From assembly GCA_937952345.1 (NCBI GenBank), contig CALFYN010000813.1:1-6670 (forward strand): a stretch of DNA of 6,670 nucleotides, written 5' to 3'. The DNA is from an uncultured Acidobacteriota bacterium. GTDB lineage: Bacteria > Acidobacteriota > Terriglobia > Bryobacterales > Bryobacteraceae. Positions 1-6,121 of this stretch are shown here, one piece after another. The position numbers were made by a program, and so were the translations under genes. The notes beneath the pieces were generated by a model. The model searched no databases. It saw only the letters and a program-made list of their open reading frames with translations, and was not told the DNA's origin. Positions within the stretch are counted from its first letter, which is position 1. The number at the start of each line of letters is the position of its first letter.

Positions 1-96
1 TACATCGTAGTGCCCTGTCATCCAGGTCGCCTTCAGCCGGCCCTTCAACTCCTCCATCTCACGGCTCATCTGTGGCTGTACTGCTGTTCCATTCAT
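1..96 (-). CDS. Partial N-terminus, probable class I SAM-dependent methyltransferase
   Basis: Only the first 32 codons lie in the window; the frame stays open to the left edge. The stretch ELKGRLKATWMTGHYDV (residues 16-32) resembles the N-terminal helix of UbiE-like class I methyltransferases, which often begin with an LK..L..TWM.GDY/F pattern before the SAM-binding fold. The SAM-binding motifs themselves are outside the window, so the family call is from memory and tentative. The ATG at 94-96 lies 8 bp after the TGA of the PAP2 gene, with a weak purine-rich GAGAAAG just upstream that overlaps that stop codon. A second in-frame ATG at 67-69 (residue 10) is a possible alternative start. The tight spacing suggests co-transcription and probably translational coupling with the upstream phosphatase-type gene. 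Substrate unknown. Confidence 0.55.
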   Translation of the reverse strand, partial: MNGTAVQPQMSREMEELKGRLKATWMTGHYDV

Positions 97-104
97 GATC
101 TTTC

Positions 105-1466
105 TCACTGGCCCGCTCCGTCCTTGGTTGCCCACTCGATGAACTTCCCTGCCACTTTGCGCCCCAACGTCACACCCGCCTGGTTATCCATCTCGAAGTG
201 AATGCCCGCCCAGATACGCGAATCGCCCGCTTCTTTCCCCATCGCCCGGATCGATGCCGCACGCTCCGGAAACAGATACGCCAGCACCTCGGCACGGGCC
301 GCCGAAAACGTCGAGTGGTTCGATGGATACGAAGGAAAATTCGGCGCCGGAAACAACGGCGCCAGCCCCGCATCCAACTGCGCCGGGCGTGGATACCAGT
401 AGGCGAACTTGCCGTCCTGGCTGGCGATGAACGCATCGTAACCCACCGCGCCCAGCAGTGCGTAAGCTCGCGCCGCCAGCGCCGGATTGCGCTCCAGCTT
501 GTCTTCCAGCACCCACCGGTTCAATTCCAGAAATGCCCATGGAAAGATGCCTTCCGGCGTTTGCCAGTACAGCGCCCGCGCGTTCGTGTACAGGTTCGCC
601 CCGTTCAGCGAACGCGGGTAATCCCGCACCGCCGCCAGTTCCGATTGCGCCTCCGCCGAATCGCACGCTGGAGGCGGCGCCGGCCGGAACTCCGCGGGCG
701 AGATGAGCAGCAGCGGCTTCCACTGCGCCGCCGCGGCATTGCCCGGATTCGTCCCCGTCCACAGGCAGCGCCCCGTCGGCACCGTCCCCGTCCACGGCAT
801 GTCCGACCCGTCCTGGCGCGCCTTCGCAATCACCTGCTCCGCCACTCGTCTCCCCAGTTCCCATCCGGCAAAATAATCCGATGGATATTCCACCCCCGCA
901 TATAAACGCGACTTTCCCGCTTCTTCCGCCAATTTCAGGAAATTCTCCGCCTCCGCCGGCACCAGATACGCCATTACCGTGGCGGCAGCCGCCGCCGTTG
1001 CCGCGTAGTCCGATGGATACGAAGGGCTCTGCGGCACCGGCACCCGCGGCCGAATCGCCGCATCCGCCTCCGACGGCCGCGCCCGCCCGTACTCCCGCTT
1101 GGCGTAATGGGCCGCCACCGTCGCATCATAGATAGCCATCGCGGCATACGCATAAGCGCGCACGAAATGGGCGCCCACGGACTTCCCCTCCGACTGCCGC
1201 TTCGCGATCAGTTCCATCCACCGGTACGATGGCGGGCCCGAATCCCAGAAGCGCACCTGCTCCACGATCTGCGCATGGGACTCCGTTGCCGCCGTCCGCA
1301 CCCACTCGAGTTCCGCCCGCGTGGCGCCCGAATCCGGAGGCGCGGCCACCGCATGCTCCTTACCGGATGCGATGACCCACGTCCTCCAGTCGCCGGCATG
1401 CGGCGCCTCCTGCGCAAAGGCCGAAGCCGCCGCGGCAGCGATCACGAAAACACAAATTCCTGACAT
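105..1466 (-). CDS. Exported PAP2 / vanadium-haloperoxidase-type protein with tandem PAP2 domains
   Basis: 453 residues. Residues 1-18 form a hydrophobic Ala-rich signal peptide with likely cleavage AFA|QE; its n-region has no positive charge, but an in-frame stop lies just upstream, so this start is firm. A GAGGAG Shine-Dalgarno sits 8 nt before the ATG (1475-1480). The C-terminal half carries the full acid-phosphatase/haloperoxidase signature: K353-x6-R360-P361, PSNH (P381-H384) and S416-R417-x5-H423-x3-D427. This pocket binds phosphate in class A acid phosphatases and vanadate in haloperoxidases; the usual PSGH Gly is Asn383. The N-terminal half (about 101-220) repeats the same domain at a fixed 230-residue offset, but both histidines are replaced (Y154, E193). 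Periplasmic phosphatase and haloperoxidase are both possible; sequence alone does not decide. The gene is divergent from the DUF1624 gene and heads a probable operon with the methyltransferase. Confidence 0.88.
   Translation of the reverse strand: MSGICVFVIAAAAASAFAQEAPHAGDWRTWVIASGKEHAVAAPPDSGATRAELEWVRTAATESHAQIVEQVRFWDSGPPSYRWMELIAKRQSEGKSVGAHFVRAYAYAAMAIYDATVAAHYAKREYGRARPSEADAAIRPRVPVPQSPSYPSDYAATAAAAATVMAYLVPAEAENFLKLAEEAGKSRLYAGVEYPSDYFAGWELGRRVAEQVIAKARQDGSDMPWTGTVPTGRCLWTGTNPGNAAAAQWKPLLLISPAEFRPAPPPACDSAEAQSELAAVRDYPRSLNGANLYTNARALYWQTPEGIFPWAFLELNRWVLEDKLERNPALAARAYALLGAVGYDAFIASQDGKFAYWYPRPAQLDAGLAPLFPAPNFPSYPSNHSTFSAARAEVLAYLFPERAASIRAMGKEAGDSRIWAGIHFEMDNQAGVTLGRKVAGKFIEWATKDGAGQ
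117..476 (-). repeat. PAP2 repeat copy 2 (catalytically intact), residues 331-450
   Basis: This is the second copy of the internal protein duplication. It aligns without gaps to residues 101-220 at an offset of exactly 230 residues; my hand count gives about 50 identities in 120. It carries K353, R360, H384, R417, H423 and D427, the complete ligand set expected for phosphate or vanadate binding. Confidence 0.85.
807..1166 (-). repeat. PAP2 repeat copy 1 (degenerate), residues 101-220
   Basis: This is the first copy of the internal duplication. It keeps K123-x6-R130-P131, the PSYPS segment (148-152), S186-R187 and D197. The two histidine positions read Y154 and E193, and the PSGH Gly position reads D153. 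The copy is therefore predicted to be non-catalytic and probably structural. Flanking similarity (FWDSGPP..RWMEL near 73-86 against YWQTPEG..AFLEL near 300-315) suggests that the duplicated unit begins earlier, with small indels. Confidence 0.85.
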
Positions 1467-1598
1467 CGAATAATCTCCTCGTTAGTTAAATGCTCAATAC
1501 CGTTCTGTCTGGGAAAGCGAAAATCTGCTCCGAAATTGGCGGCACGCCCGCCATCCTCCACACCGCAAATGTGCGAGAATCCGCTTCGGGGCTATCGA
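1467..1598. promoter_or_regulatory. Divergent intergenic region between PAP2 and DUF1624 genes
   Basis: These 132 bp separate two divergent starts, so promoters for both genes should lie here. It is locally less GC-rich near 1481-1535. For the minus gene, a weak sigma70-like pair is TTCGCT then TATTGA with 16 nt between, shortly upstream of the GAGGAG site; neither hexamer is strong. A 6-bp inverted repeat, TGGCGG-CACGC-CCGCCA (1537-1553), lies in the leader of the plus gene and could be a small hairpin, an operator, or chance. I see no convincing promoter for the plus gene. Confidence 0.35.
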
Positions 1599-2747
1599 AT
1601 GAACACTCGCTATCCGTCCGTCGATGCGCTGCGCGGCCTCATCATGATCCTCATGGCCATCGATCATGCCAGCGCCTTCCTCGCCCGCCAGCATTCCAGC
1701 GAGTTCTGGGCCGGCGCCATGAGCGCCTACTCCAGCGCGTTTCCCTTCCTCACCCGCTGGATCACACACCTCTGCGCCCCCGGCTTCTTCTTCCTCATGG
1801 GCGCCGGTATCTATTGGTTTGCCGCTTCCCGGCGCGGCGCGGGATGGACCGAAGCCCAGACCGTACGCCGCACCGCCATCCGCGGCCTGGCCATTCTGTT
1901 AACCGGCCAACTGCTGGAAAACCCCGTGCTATTCCTGCAGGGAATGATGAAGCCCGCCGCCGTCAGCCTCAGCCGCGTCAGCGCCCCGCCGCCCATCGAT
2001 GGCTCCGACCTCTACTGGGGCTTCATCACCCTCTCCGCCTTGGGAGCCGTCATGATCGTCTGTGCCGGATTGCTGCGTTTGCCCCCCTGGACGTGGCTGG
2101 TCATCACCGCCCTTTGCGTCTTTGCCACCAACACCCTCCTGCCCGCATCGGGCAAACCCGGCCCCCTCTGGCACGCCCTCCTGCTGGCCCCCGGACTCTC
2201 CCAGCATGTATTCGTCGTCTATCCGGTCATTCCGTGGCTTGCCGCCGCCGCGGCGGGCATGTATTTCGGCCACTGGTGGCGCACCGATCCCCACGGCAAC
2301 GAAAAACGCATCTGGATCGTCGGACTCGCGCTTCTCCTCACCGCCGTGGCGCTGCGTGCCGCCGGCGGTTGGGGCAACATCCGTCCTCCGCGCGACGCCA
2401 CCTGGATCGAGTTCCTCAACAACGTAAAATACCCGCCCTCGCTCGTCTTCCTCACCATGTCGCTCGGCATCGACCTGCTGTTGCTGGCCCTGCTCGCAAA
2501 GCTGCCGCGCGCCTGGAAAGCCGATGCCTCTCCGCTCATGGTCTTCGGACAAACGCCGCTATTCTTCTACCTCGCGCACTTCTATCTGCTAATGCTCGCC
2601 GGATTCGTCTTCTTCCCCGAAGCCGGCTCACTCGAACAGGCCTACCTCGGATGGGCGATTGTTCTCGTGGCCTTATATCCGCCCTGCATCTGGTACCGCA
2701 AATTCAAAATGTCGAAGCCCCGCGAATCCCTCTGGAGACTCTTTTAA
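1599..2747 (+). CDS. DUF1624 / HGSNAT-type membrane acyltransferase family protein
   Basis: 382 residues with about ten hydrophobic segments (roughly 10-28, 55-76, 96-114, 138-158, 163-181, 204-226, 238-254, 280-300, 312-338, 349-366), so an inner-membrane protein. Family landmarks in order: RYPSVDALRG (4-13) leading into MAIDH (19-23), CAPGFFFLMGAG (59-70), YPVIPWLAAAAAG (208-220), KYPPSLVFLTMSLG (277-290), GQTPLFFYLAHFYLL (317-331) and a C-terminal CIWYRKFK (363-370). These match the bacterial relatives of heparan-alpha-glucosaminide N-acetyltransferase, which move an acetyl group from cytosolic acetyl-CoA to a sugar on the far side of the membrane in the animal enzyme. Bacterial substrates are mostly unknown. 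H23, H32 and H57 are candidate catalytic histidines; H32 lies in the first external loop, similar in placement to the human catalytic His. The ATG at 1599 was chosen because homology begins directly after it; an upstream in-frame TTG at 1536 adds non-conserved sequence. The Shine-Dalgarno is weak (GGGG near 1588). Confidence 0.85.
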   Translation: MNTRYPSVDALRGLIMILMAIDHASAFLARQHSSEFWAGAMSAYSSAFPFLTRWITHLCAPGFFFLMGAGIYWFAASRRGAGWTEAQTVRRTAIRGLAILLTGQLLENPVLFLQGMMKPAAVSLSRVSAPPPIDGSDLYWGFITLSALGAVMIVCAGLLRLPPWTWLVITALCVFATNTLLPASGKPGPLWHALLLAPGLSQHVFVVYPVIPWLAAAAAGMYFGHWWRTDPHGNEKRIWIVGLALLLTAVALRAAGGWGNIRPPRDATWIEFLNNVKYPPSLVFLTMSLGIDLLLLALLAKLPRAWKADASPLMVFGQTPLFFYLAHFYLLMLAGFVFFPEAGSLEQAYLGWAIVLVALYPPCIWYRKFKMSKPRESLWRLF

Positions 2748-2757
2748 CCCACGCCCC

Positions 2758-4083
2758 TCACGCCCCCGCCGCCAGCAACTTCCGCATCCTCCCCACCACC
2801 GCCGCCATCCCCCTGTCCGAAGCCAGATTCTTCTGCTCCAGCGGGTCCGTCTCGTAATCGTACAACTCCGCCAGGGCTTTGCCTCCATCCCACTCCGTGT
2901 AGCGATAGCGCTCTGTGCGCACCGAAGCCCCCGAAATCGAGCCCCGCTGCTGATACGTATAAGCCGGCTTGTCCCAGCTCGCCGCCGGATTCTCCAGCAA
3001 CGGCTTGAGGCTCTTCCCCTGAATCCCCTTCGGCGCCGGCAACCCGCACAACTCGGCCAGCGTCGGATACAGATCAATCAACTCCGTGGTGCGCCCACAT
3101 CCTTTGCCGGCGCTCAGCCCAGGAGCCGAAACAATCATCGGAACCCGCGCCCCAGGCTCAAACAGCGTCTGCTTCGACCACATCCCCTTCTCCCCCAAAT
3201 GGAAGCCGTGATCGCCAAAGAAACTGATCACCGTATTCTCCCGCAGCCCCATGCGGTCGATCGCCGCAATCACCCTCCCTAACTCCGCATCCATGAAACT
3301 CGTGGCCGCGTAATATCCGGCAATCGCCTCCCGCGCCAACTGTGGCGTCGCCTCGCGCTTGATAAAAAGATCGAAATTATCGCGATAGGCCGGCCCCGTC
3401 CCGCTCGGCATCCCCGCAAAATCGCGCGGCAACTGGATCTTCGCCGGATCGTACAGATCGAAGTACTGCTTCGGAGCCAGAAACGGAACATGCGGCTTGG
3501 CAAACCCCGCCGCAAAGAAAAACGGCTTGTCCTTGGGCCGGTTCTCCAGCATCTGGATGGCGCGCTCGGCGTTGCGGAAGTCCGTTTGATCCTTGCCGTC
3601 CCCCTCCAGCGCGAGCCAGCGGTCCGCGAACGGAATCCGCTCAGCCAGAGACTTGGTCGGAGCATTCTCTCGCAACTGCGTCCCGCCCTGCACCCAAGCC
3701 TTGTCATCGTCTAATCCACCATGAAAAATCTTGCCCGATTGCGCGGTCCAATATCCGTGCTGGCGAAAATACTGCGGCAGCGTCACCACATCCGCCATGC
3801 GCCGCCGGAACCACACGTTGTTCGTCGTAATGCCGGTCCGAGGAGGACGCAATCCGCTCAGCAGCGAACTGCGCGATGGATTGCACAGCGGGTACTGGCA
3901 ATACGCCCGGTCAAAGCGCACCCCCTTCGCCGCCAGCGCATCGATGTGCGGCGTCCGCACCGGAGCCCCATAACACCCCACATGCGTGTTCAAATCGTCC
4001 ACCGCCAGAAACAGCACGTTCATCGGCTTGCGGCTTTGCGCCAGCAAGGGAGCAGTCAACAATAGCGAACGCCGGGAGATCAT
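2758..4083 (-). CDS. Exported type I sulfatase, iduronate-2-sulfatase-like
   Basis: 441 residues, complete. It hydrolyses sulfate esters with a Cys-derived formylglycine. Visible active-site set: metal ligands D29-D30 (AVDDLN), the maturation motif C67-N-P-S-R71, K118 and H121 (SGKIFH), K196 and H198 (AKPHVP), D291-H292 (GDHGFHLGEKGMW) and K304. The order and the GDHGFHLGE..W.K.TLFEPGARVP block fit the iduronate-2-sulfatase-like branch; the true substrate (a sulfated glycan or other ester) cannot be read from sequence. The N-terminus ISRRSLLLTAPLLAQS looks like a short twin-arginine signal, implying export. The start at 4081-4083 is supported by AGGA 8 nt upstream (4092-4095); the longer frame to 4320 gives Arg-rich, non-homologous sequence antisense to the next gene. 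It converges on the DUF1624 gene with a 10-bp gap and is divergent from the GGT gene. No sulfatase-maturing enzyme is in the window, so one must be encoded elsewhere. Confidence 0.92.
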   Translation of the reverse strand: MISRRSLLLTAPLLAQSRKPMNVLFLAVDDLNTHVGCYGAPVRTPHIDALAAKGVRFDRAYCQYPLCNPSRSSLLSGLRPPRTGITTNNVWFRRRMADVVTLPQYFRQHGYWTAQSGKIFHGGLDDDKAWVQGGTQLRENAPTKSLAERIPFADRWLALEGDGKDQTDFRNAERAIQMLENRPKDKPFFFAAGFAKPHVPFLAPKQYFDLYDPAKIQLPRDFAGMPSGTGPAYRDNFDLFIKREATPQLAREAIAGYYAATSFMDAELGRVIAAIDRMGLRENTVISFFGDHGFHLGEKGMWSKQTLFEPGARVPMIVSAPGLSAGKGCGRTTELIDLYPTLAELCGLPAPKGIQGKSLKPLLENPAASWDKPAYTYQQRGSISGASVRTERYRYTEWDGGKALAELYDYETDPLEQKNLASDRGMAAVVGRMRKLLAAGA

Positions 4084-4130
4084 GCACAGCATCCTACACC
4101 ATGGCATGTTACAAATGGAATGTGCCGCCC
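4084..4130. promoter_or_regulatory. 47-bp divergent gap between sulfatase and GGT genes
   Basis: The two start codons face away from each other across 47 bp, so promoters must lie here or reach into the coding regions. It holds the only A/T-richer patch nearby (TGTTACAAATGGAATG, about 4108-4122) and the palindrome CCATGG (4099-4104). AGGA for the sulfatase is at 4092-4095 on the minus strand; GGAA at 4117-4120 is a weak ribosome site for the GGT. I see no clear -35/-10 pair. Confidence 0.3.
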
Positions 4131-5774
4131 ATGCGCTGGACGCGCCGCGCGTTCTTCCCCCTCCTCGCCACCGGCGCTCTGCGCGCACAAAATGCCCCCG
4201 GAATGGTTTCCGCATCGCATCCGCTGGCCATCGAAGCCGGCGAAGCGGCGCTTCGCCAGGGCGCCAACGCCCTCGAAGCCACCGTGGTTGCTTCCGCCGT
4301 GCTCGCCGTCGTCGAACCATTTGCTTCCGGCCCCGGCGGCGGCGGATTCCTGCTCCTCGAATCCCCTTACGCCGAAGTCGCCCTCTCCGTCGATTCCCGT
4401 GCCAGCGCCCCCGCCGCGGCTTCGGCCCGCATGTTCCGCGGCCTCTCTCCCGAAGAGATCGAATCCGGCGGCCTCGCCATCGGCGTCCCAGGCACCCCTC
4501 TGTGCTGGCGCCGCGCCATCGCCCTCAGCACCGAACACCTCCACGGACGCATGACCTTGACTGAGGCCCTGCAGCCCGCCATCCGCCTCGCCCGCGACGG
4601 CTTCCCCGTCAGCGACACCTTCGCCGCCGCCATCGACCGCCATAAGGATCGCCTCAGCCGCAACGCCGAAGCCCGCCGCCTGTTCGTCGACCCCGCCTGC
4701 CGGCCCGGCGCCACGGCCACCAATCCCGATCTCGCCAATACCCTGGCCGCGCTCGAATCCGTCTTCTACCGCGGAACCATGGCCACTGCTTTAACCGACA
4801 CCGTCCGCGAAACCGGCGGACGCATCGTTGCCGAGGATCTCCGTTTCTACGATGTCCATTACAGAACCGCATTGCAGGGCAGCTACCGCGGACGCCGTAT
4901 CGCCGCCACCCCGGCTCCCGCCAGCGGCTATGTCTTGCTCCAGTTGCTGCATCTCTACGAAGGTTTTCCCATCGGAGGCCCCAACTTCGGCTGGATGGAT
5001 ACCAACACCGTCCATGCCGCCCTCGAGTGCATGAAGCTCGCCTACGCCGACAAGGCAGCCTTTCTCGCCGATCCCGACGCCATTCCCGTTCCCGAAAATG
5101 AGCTTGCCTCGAAAGAATACGCCGCCACCCGCCGCAACCTCATTTCGCTCGAGCGCTCCCTGCCCCAAGGCGTCCCGCGCGGCGAGCCCCTCCAGGATTC
5201 CCAGCGCTCCACCACCCATCTCTGTGTCATCGATGCCGCCGGCTGGCGTGTATCTTATACCTCCACCCTCGGCTCTCTATTCGGAGCCGCCATTGCCGCC
5301 CCAGGCACCGGATTTCTTCTCAATAATTCGCTCGCCGCGTTTAATATTGCCGGAATTGGGCCAAATGCTCCCGCGGCATTCAAACGCCCCGCCAGCGCCG
5401 TCTGCCCCTTTTCCCTCAGCGATCCCCTCGGACGCCCCCTCCTCATCGGCGGCGCGGCCGGAGGAAACCGCATTCCCGCCATCCTCTTCCGCATGATCTC
5501 CGGTGTCGTCGATCACGGCCGCAATGCCCAACAAGTCGCCGAGGCCCCCCGCATCGTCAATGAAAACCGTATCGCGGGAGCCTCAGTCAGCGATACGCGC
5601 ATCGAACCCGCGCCCTACGCCATGCCCGCTTCACTCCTCGACGAACTCCGCGCCCGAGGCCAAACCGTGCTCCCCAACACCCTCCCCTTCGGCTCTGCCC
5701 ACCTCATCTCCATCGATCCCGCCACCGGCCGCCTCCAGCGCGGTGTCGATCCCCGGCGCGACCGCGAATTCTAA
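4131..5774 (+). CDS. Exported gamma-glutamyltransferase-family Ntn hydrolase, altered substrate pocket
   Basis: 547 residues, complete against about 580 in E. coli Ggt. The family makes one precursor that self-cleaves before a Thr, which then becomes the nucleophile for transferring or hydrolysing gamma-glutamyl groups in the periplasm. Here T361-T362-H363 (codons from 5211) match the cleavage site, T379 the second conserved Thr, G444-G445 the oxyanion-hole pair, and R90 the Arg that binds substrate carboxylate. The alignment from T361 to F404 is ungapped to E. coli 391-434 and shows changes at glutamate-binding positions: N411 to G381, Q430 to S400, D433 to A403, S463 to A423. The lid loop after F404 is about 10 residues shorter. 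So hydrolase folding and maturation look intact while gamma-glutamyl specificity is doubtful. WTRRAFFPLLATG (residues 3-15) is a Tat-like signal. The ATG at 4131 was preferred over the ATG at 4101 because it starts directly at that signal and has GGAA 10 nt upstream. Confidence 0.9.
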   Translation: MRWTRRAFFPLLATGALRAQNAPGMVSASHPLAIEAGEAALRQGANALEATVVASAVLAVVEPFASGPGGGGFLLLESPYAEVALSVDSRASAPAAASARMFRGLSPEEIESGGLAIGVPGTPLCWRRAIALSTEHLHGRMTLTEALQPAIRLARDGFPVSDTFAAAIDRHKDRLSRNAEARRLFVDPACRPGATATNPDLANTLAALESVFYRGTMATALTDTVRETGGRIVAEDLRFYDVHYRTALQGSYRGRRIAATPAPASGYVLLQLLHLYEGFPIGGPNFGWMDTNTVHAALECMKLAYADKAAFLADPDAIPVPENELASKEYAATRRNLISLERSLPQGVPRGEPLQDSQRSTTHLCVIDAAGWRVSYTSTLGSLFGAAIAAPGTGFLLNNSLAAFNIAGIGPNAPAAFKRPASAVCPFSLSDPLGRPLLIGGAAGGNRIPAILFRMISGVVDHGRNAQQVAEAPRIVNENRIAGASVSDTRIEPAPYAMPASLLDELRARGQTVLPNTLPFGSAHLISIDPATGRLQRGVDPRRDREF

Positions 5775-5778
5775 TCAC

Positions 5779-5826
5779 AAAAACAAAAAGGCCCCTCCCG
5801 AATCCACCGGATTCCTGGGAGAGGCC
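5779..5826 (-). terminator. Intrinsic terminator of the minus-strand operon
   Basis: A stem-loop spans 5790-5826: arms GGCC, CTCCC and GAATCC around a 3-nt loop, with a 2-nt bulge at 5815-5816. Read on the minus strand, the single C/A mismatch becomes a G-U pair and the hairpin is followed at once by TTTTTGTTTTT (complement of 5779-5789), the classic form. On the plus strand no T-tract follows, so it serves the operon ending at 5851 rather than the GGT gene, though the hairpin may still slow plus-strand transcription between the convergent genes. Confidence 0.85.
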
Positions 5827-5850
5827 ACAAAAATCATTCCCGGAAGCGCG

Positions 5851-6102
5851 CTACTTTTGCTGTCCCTGTTGATTCCTCTTCTGCGCGCCCGATTGTTGTT
5901 GTCCGCAATTTCCGCCGGGGCATTTGTTCTGCTTCCCGCGCTGCTTCTTCACAGCCGTCTTGCCGCAGTTGCCGTTGCAGTCCCGGTCCGCGCAATTCCC
6001 CTGGCAGTTGCCCCGATGATGCCCGTGTCCATGAGCCAGCGCCGGAGTACTTGCGCCGATGCATGCCAGCGTAAGAATCGATGCCAACAGAATCCGTTTC
6101 AT
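5851..6102 (-). CDS. Small secreted His/Cys-rich protein
   Basis: 83 residues; not a family I can name. Residues 1-23 are a clear Sec signal peptide (MKR, then a hydrophobic stretch, then STPALA) with likely cleavage ALA|HGHGHH. The mature 60 residues begin with four His in six positions, followed by six Cys in GNC-type repeats: C33, C37, C42, C46, C61, C66, mostly as xGNC. The tail (67-83) is Gln/Lys/Gly-rich and probably disordered. The predicted mature N-terminus H-G-H would fit both a free N-terminal His and an ATCUN-type copper/nickel site, so extracytoplasmic metal binding is a reasonable guess but is inference. The ATG at 6102 is preferred over 6144 because of AAGGAG 7 nt upstream and because the signal peptide starts there; the longer form overlaps the preceding gene and adds an Arg-rich extension. 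It is the last gene before the terminator. Confidence 0.8.
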   Translation of the reverse strand: MKRILLASILTLACIGASTPALAHGHGHHRGNCQGNCADRDCNGNCGKTAVKKQRGKQNKCPGGNCGQQQSGAQKRNQQGQQK

Positions 6103-6109
6103 GATTCGT

Positions 6110-6115
6110 CTCCTT
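6110..6115 (-). promoter_or_regulatory. Ribosome binding site deciding the start of the His/Cys-rich gene
   Basis: AAGGAG on the minus strand lies 7 nt before the ATG at 6100-6102, inside the 19-bp gap after the upstream stop codon. It is among the strongest Shine-Dalgarno sites in the window and fixes the 83-residue start. Confidence 0.8.
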
Positions 6116-6121
6116 GCCGCC

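Noticed and set aside
10..201. 63-codon plus-strand open frame at the left edge
   Set aside because: It overlaps the minus-strand methyltransferase start and the end of the PAP2 gene and has no recognisable feature.
184..905. Long alternative frames on both strands over the PAP2 gene
   Set aside because: They are low-complexity Arg- or Gly-rich translations inside a well-supported gene with intact motifs.
1490..2857. A long 455-codon open frame on the plus strand
   Set aside because: It overlaps the DUF1624 gene in another frame; the translation is rich in Arg, His and Pro with no family motif, the usual shadow in high-GC DNA.
3876..4130. N-terminal extension of the GGT-like protein, including the ATG at 4101
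   Set aside because: It lies antisense within the sulfatase gene or lacks a ribosome site; the Tat-like signal begins at 4131.
4084..4320. A 79-residue N-terminal extension of the sulfatase
   Set aside because: It is Arg/Trp-rich, antisense to the GGT gene, and placed before a normal signal peptide with its own ribosome site.
5779..5826. Reading the hairpin as a terminator for the plus-strand GGT gene
   Set aside because: On the plus strand the A-tract precedes the stem and no T-tract follows; the pairing is also better on the minus strand.
6046..6102. Possible lipoprotein signal (LTLAC) in the His/Cys-rich protein
   Set aside because: Thr at -3 and Leu at -2 do not fit the lipobox, and a good ALA cleavage site follows nine residues later.
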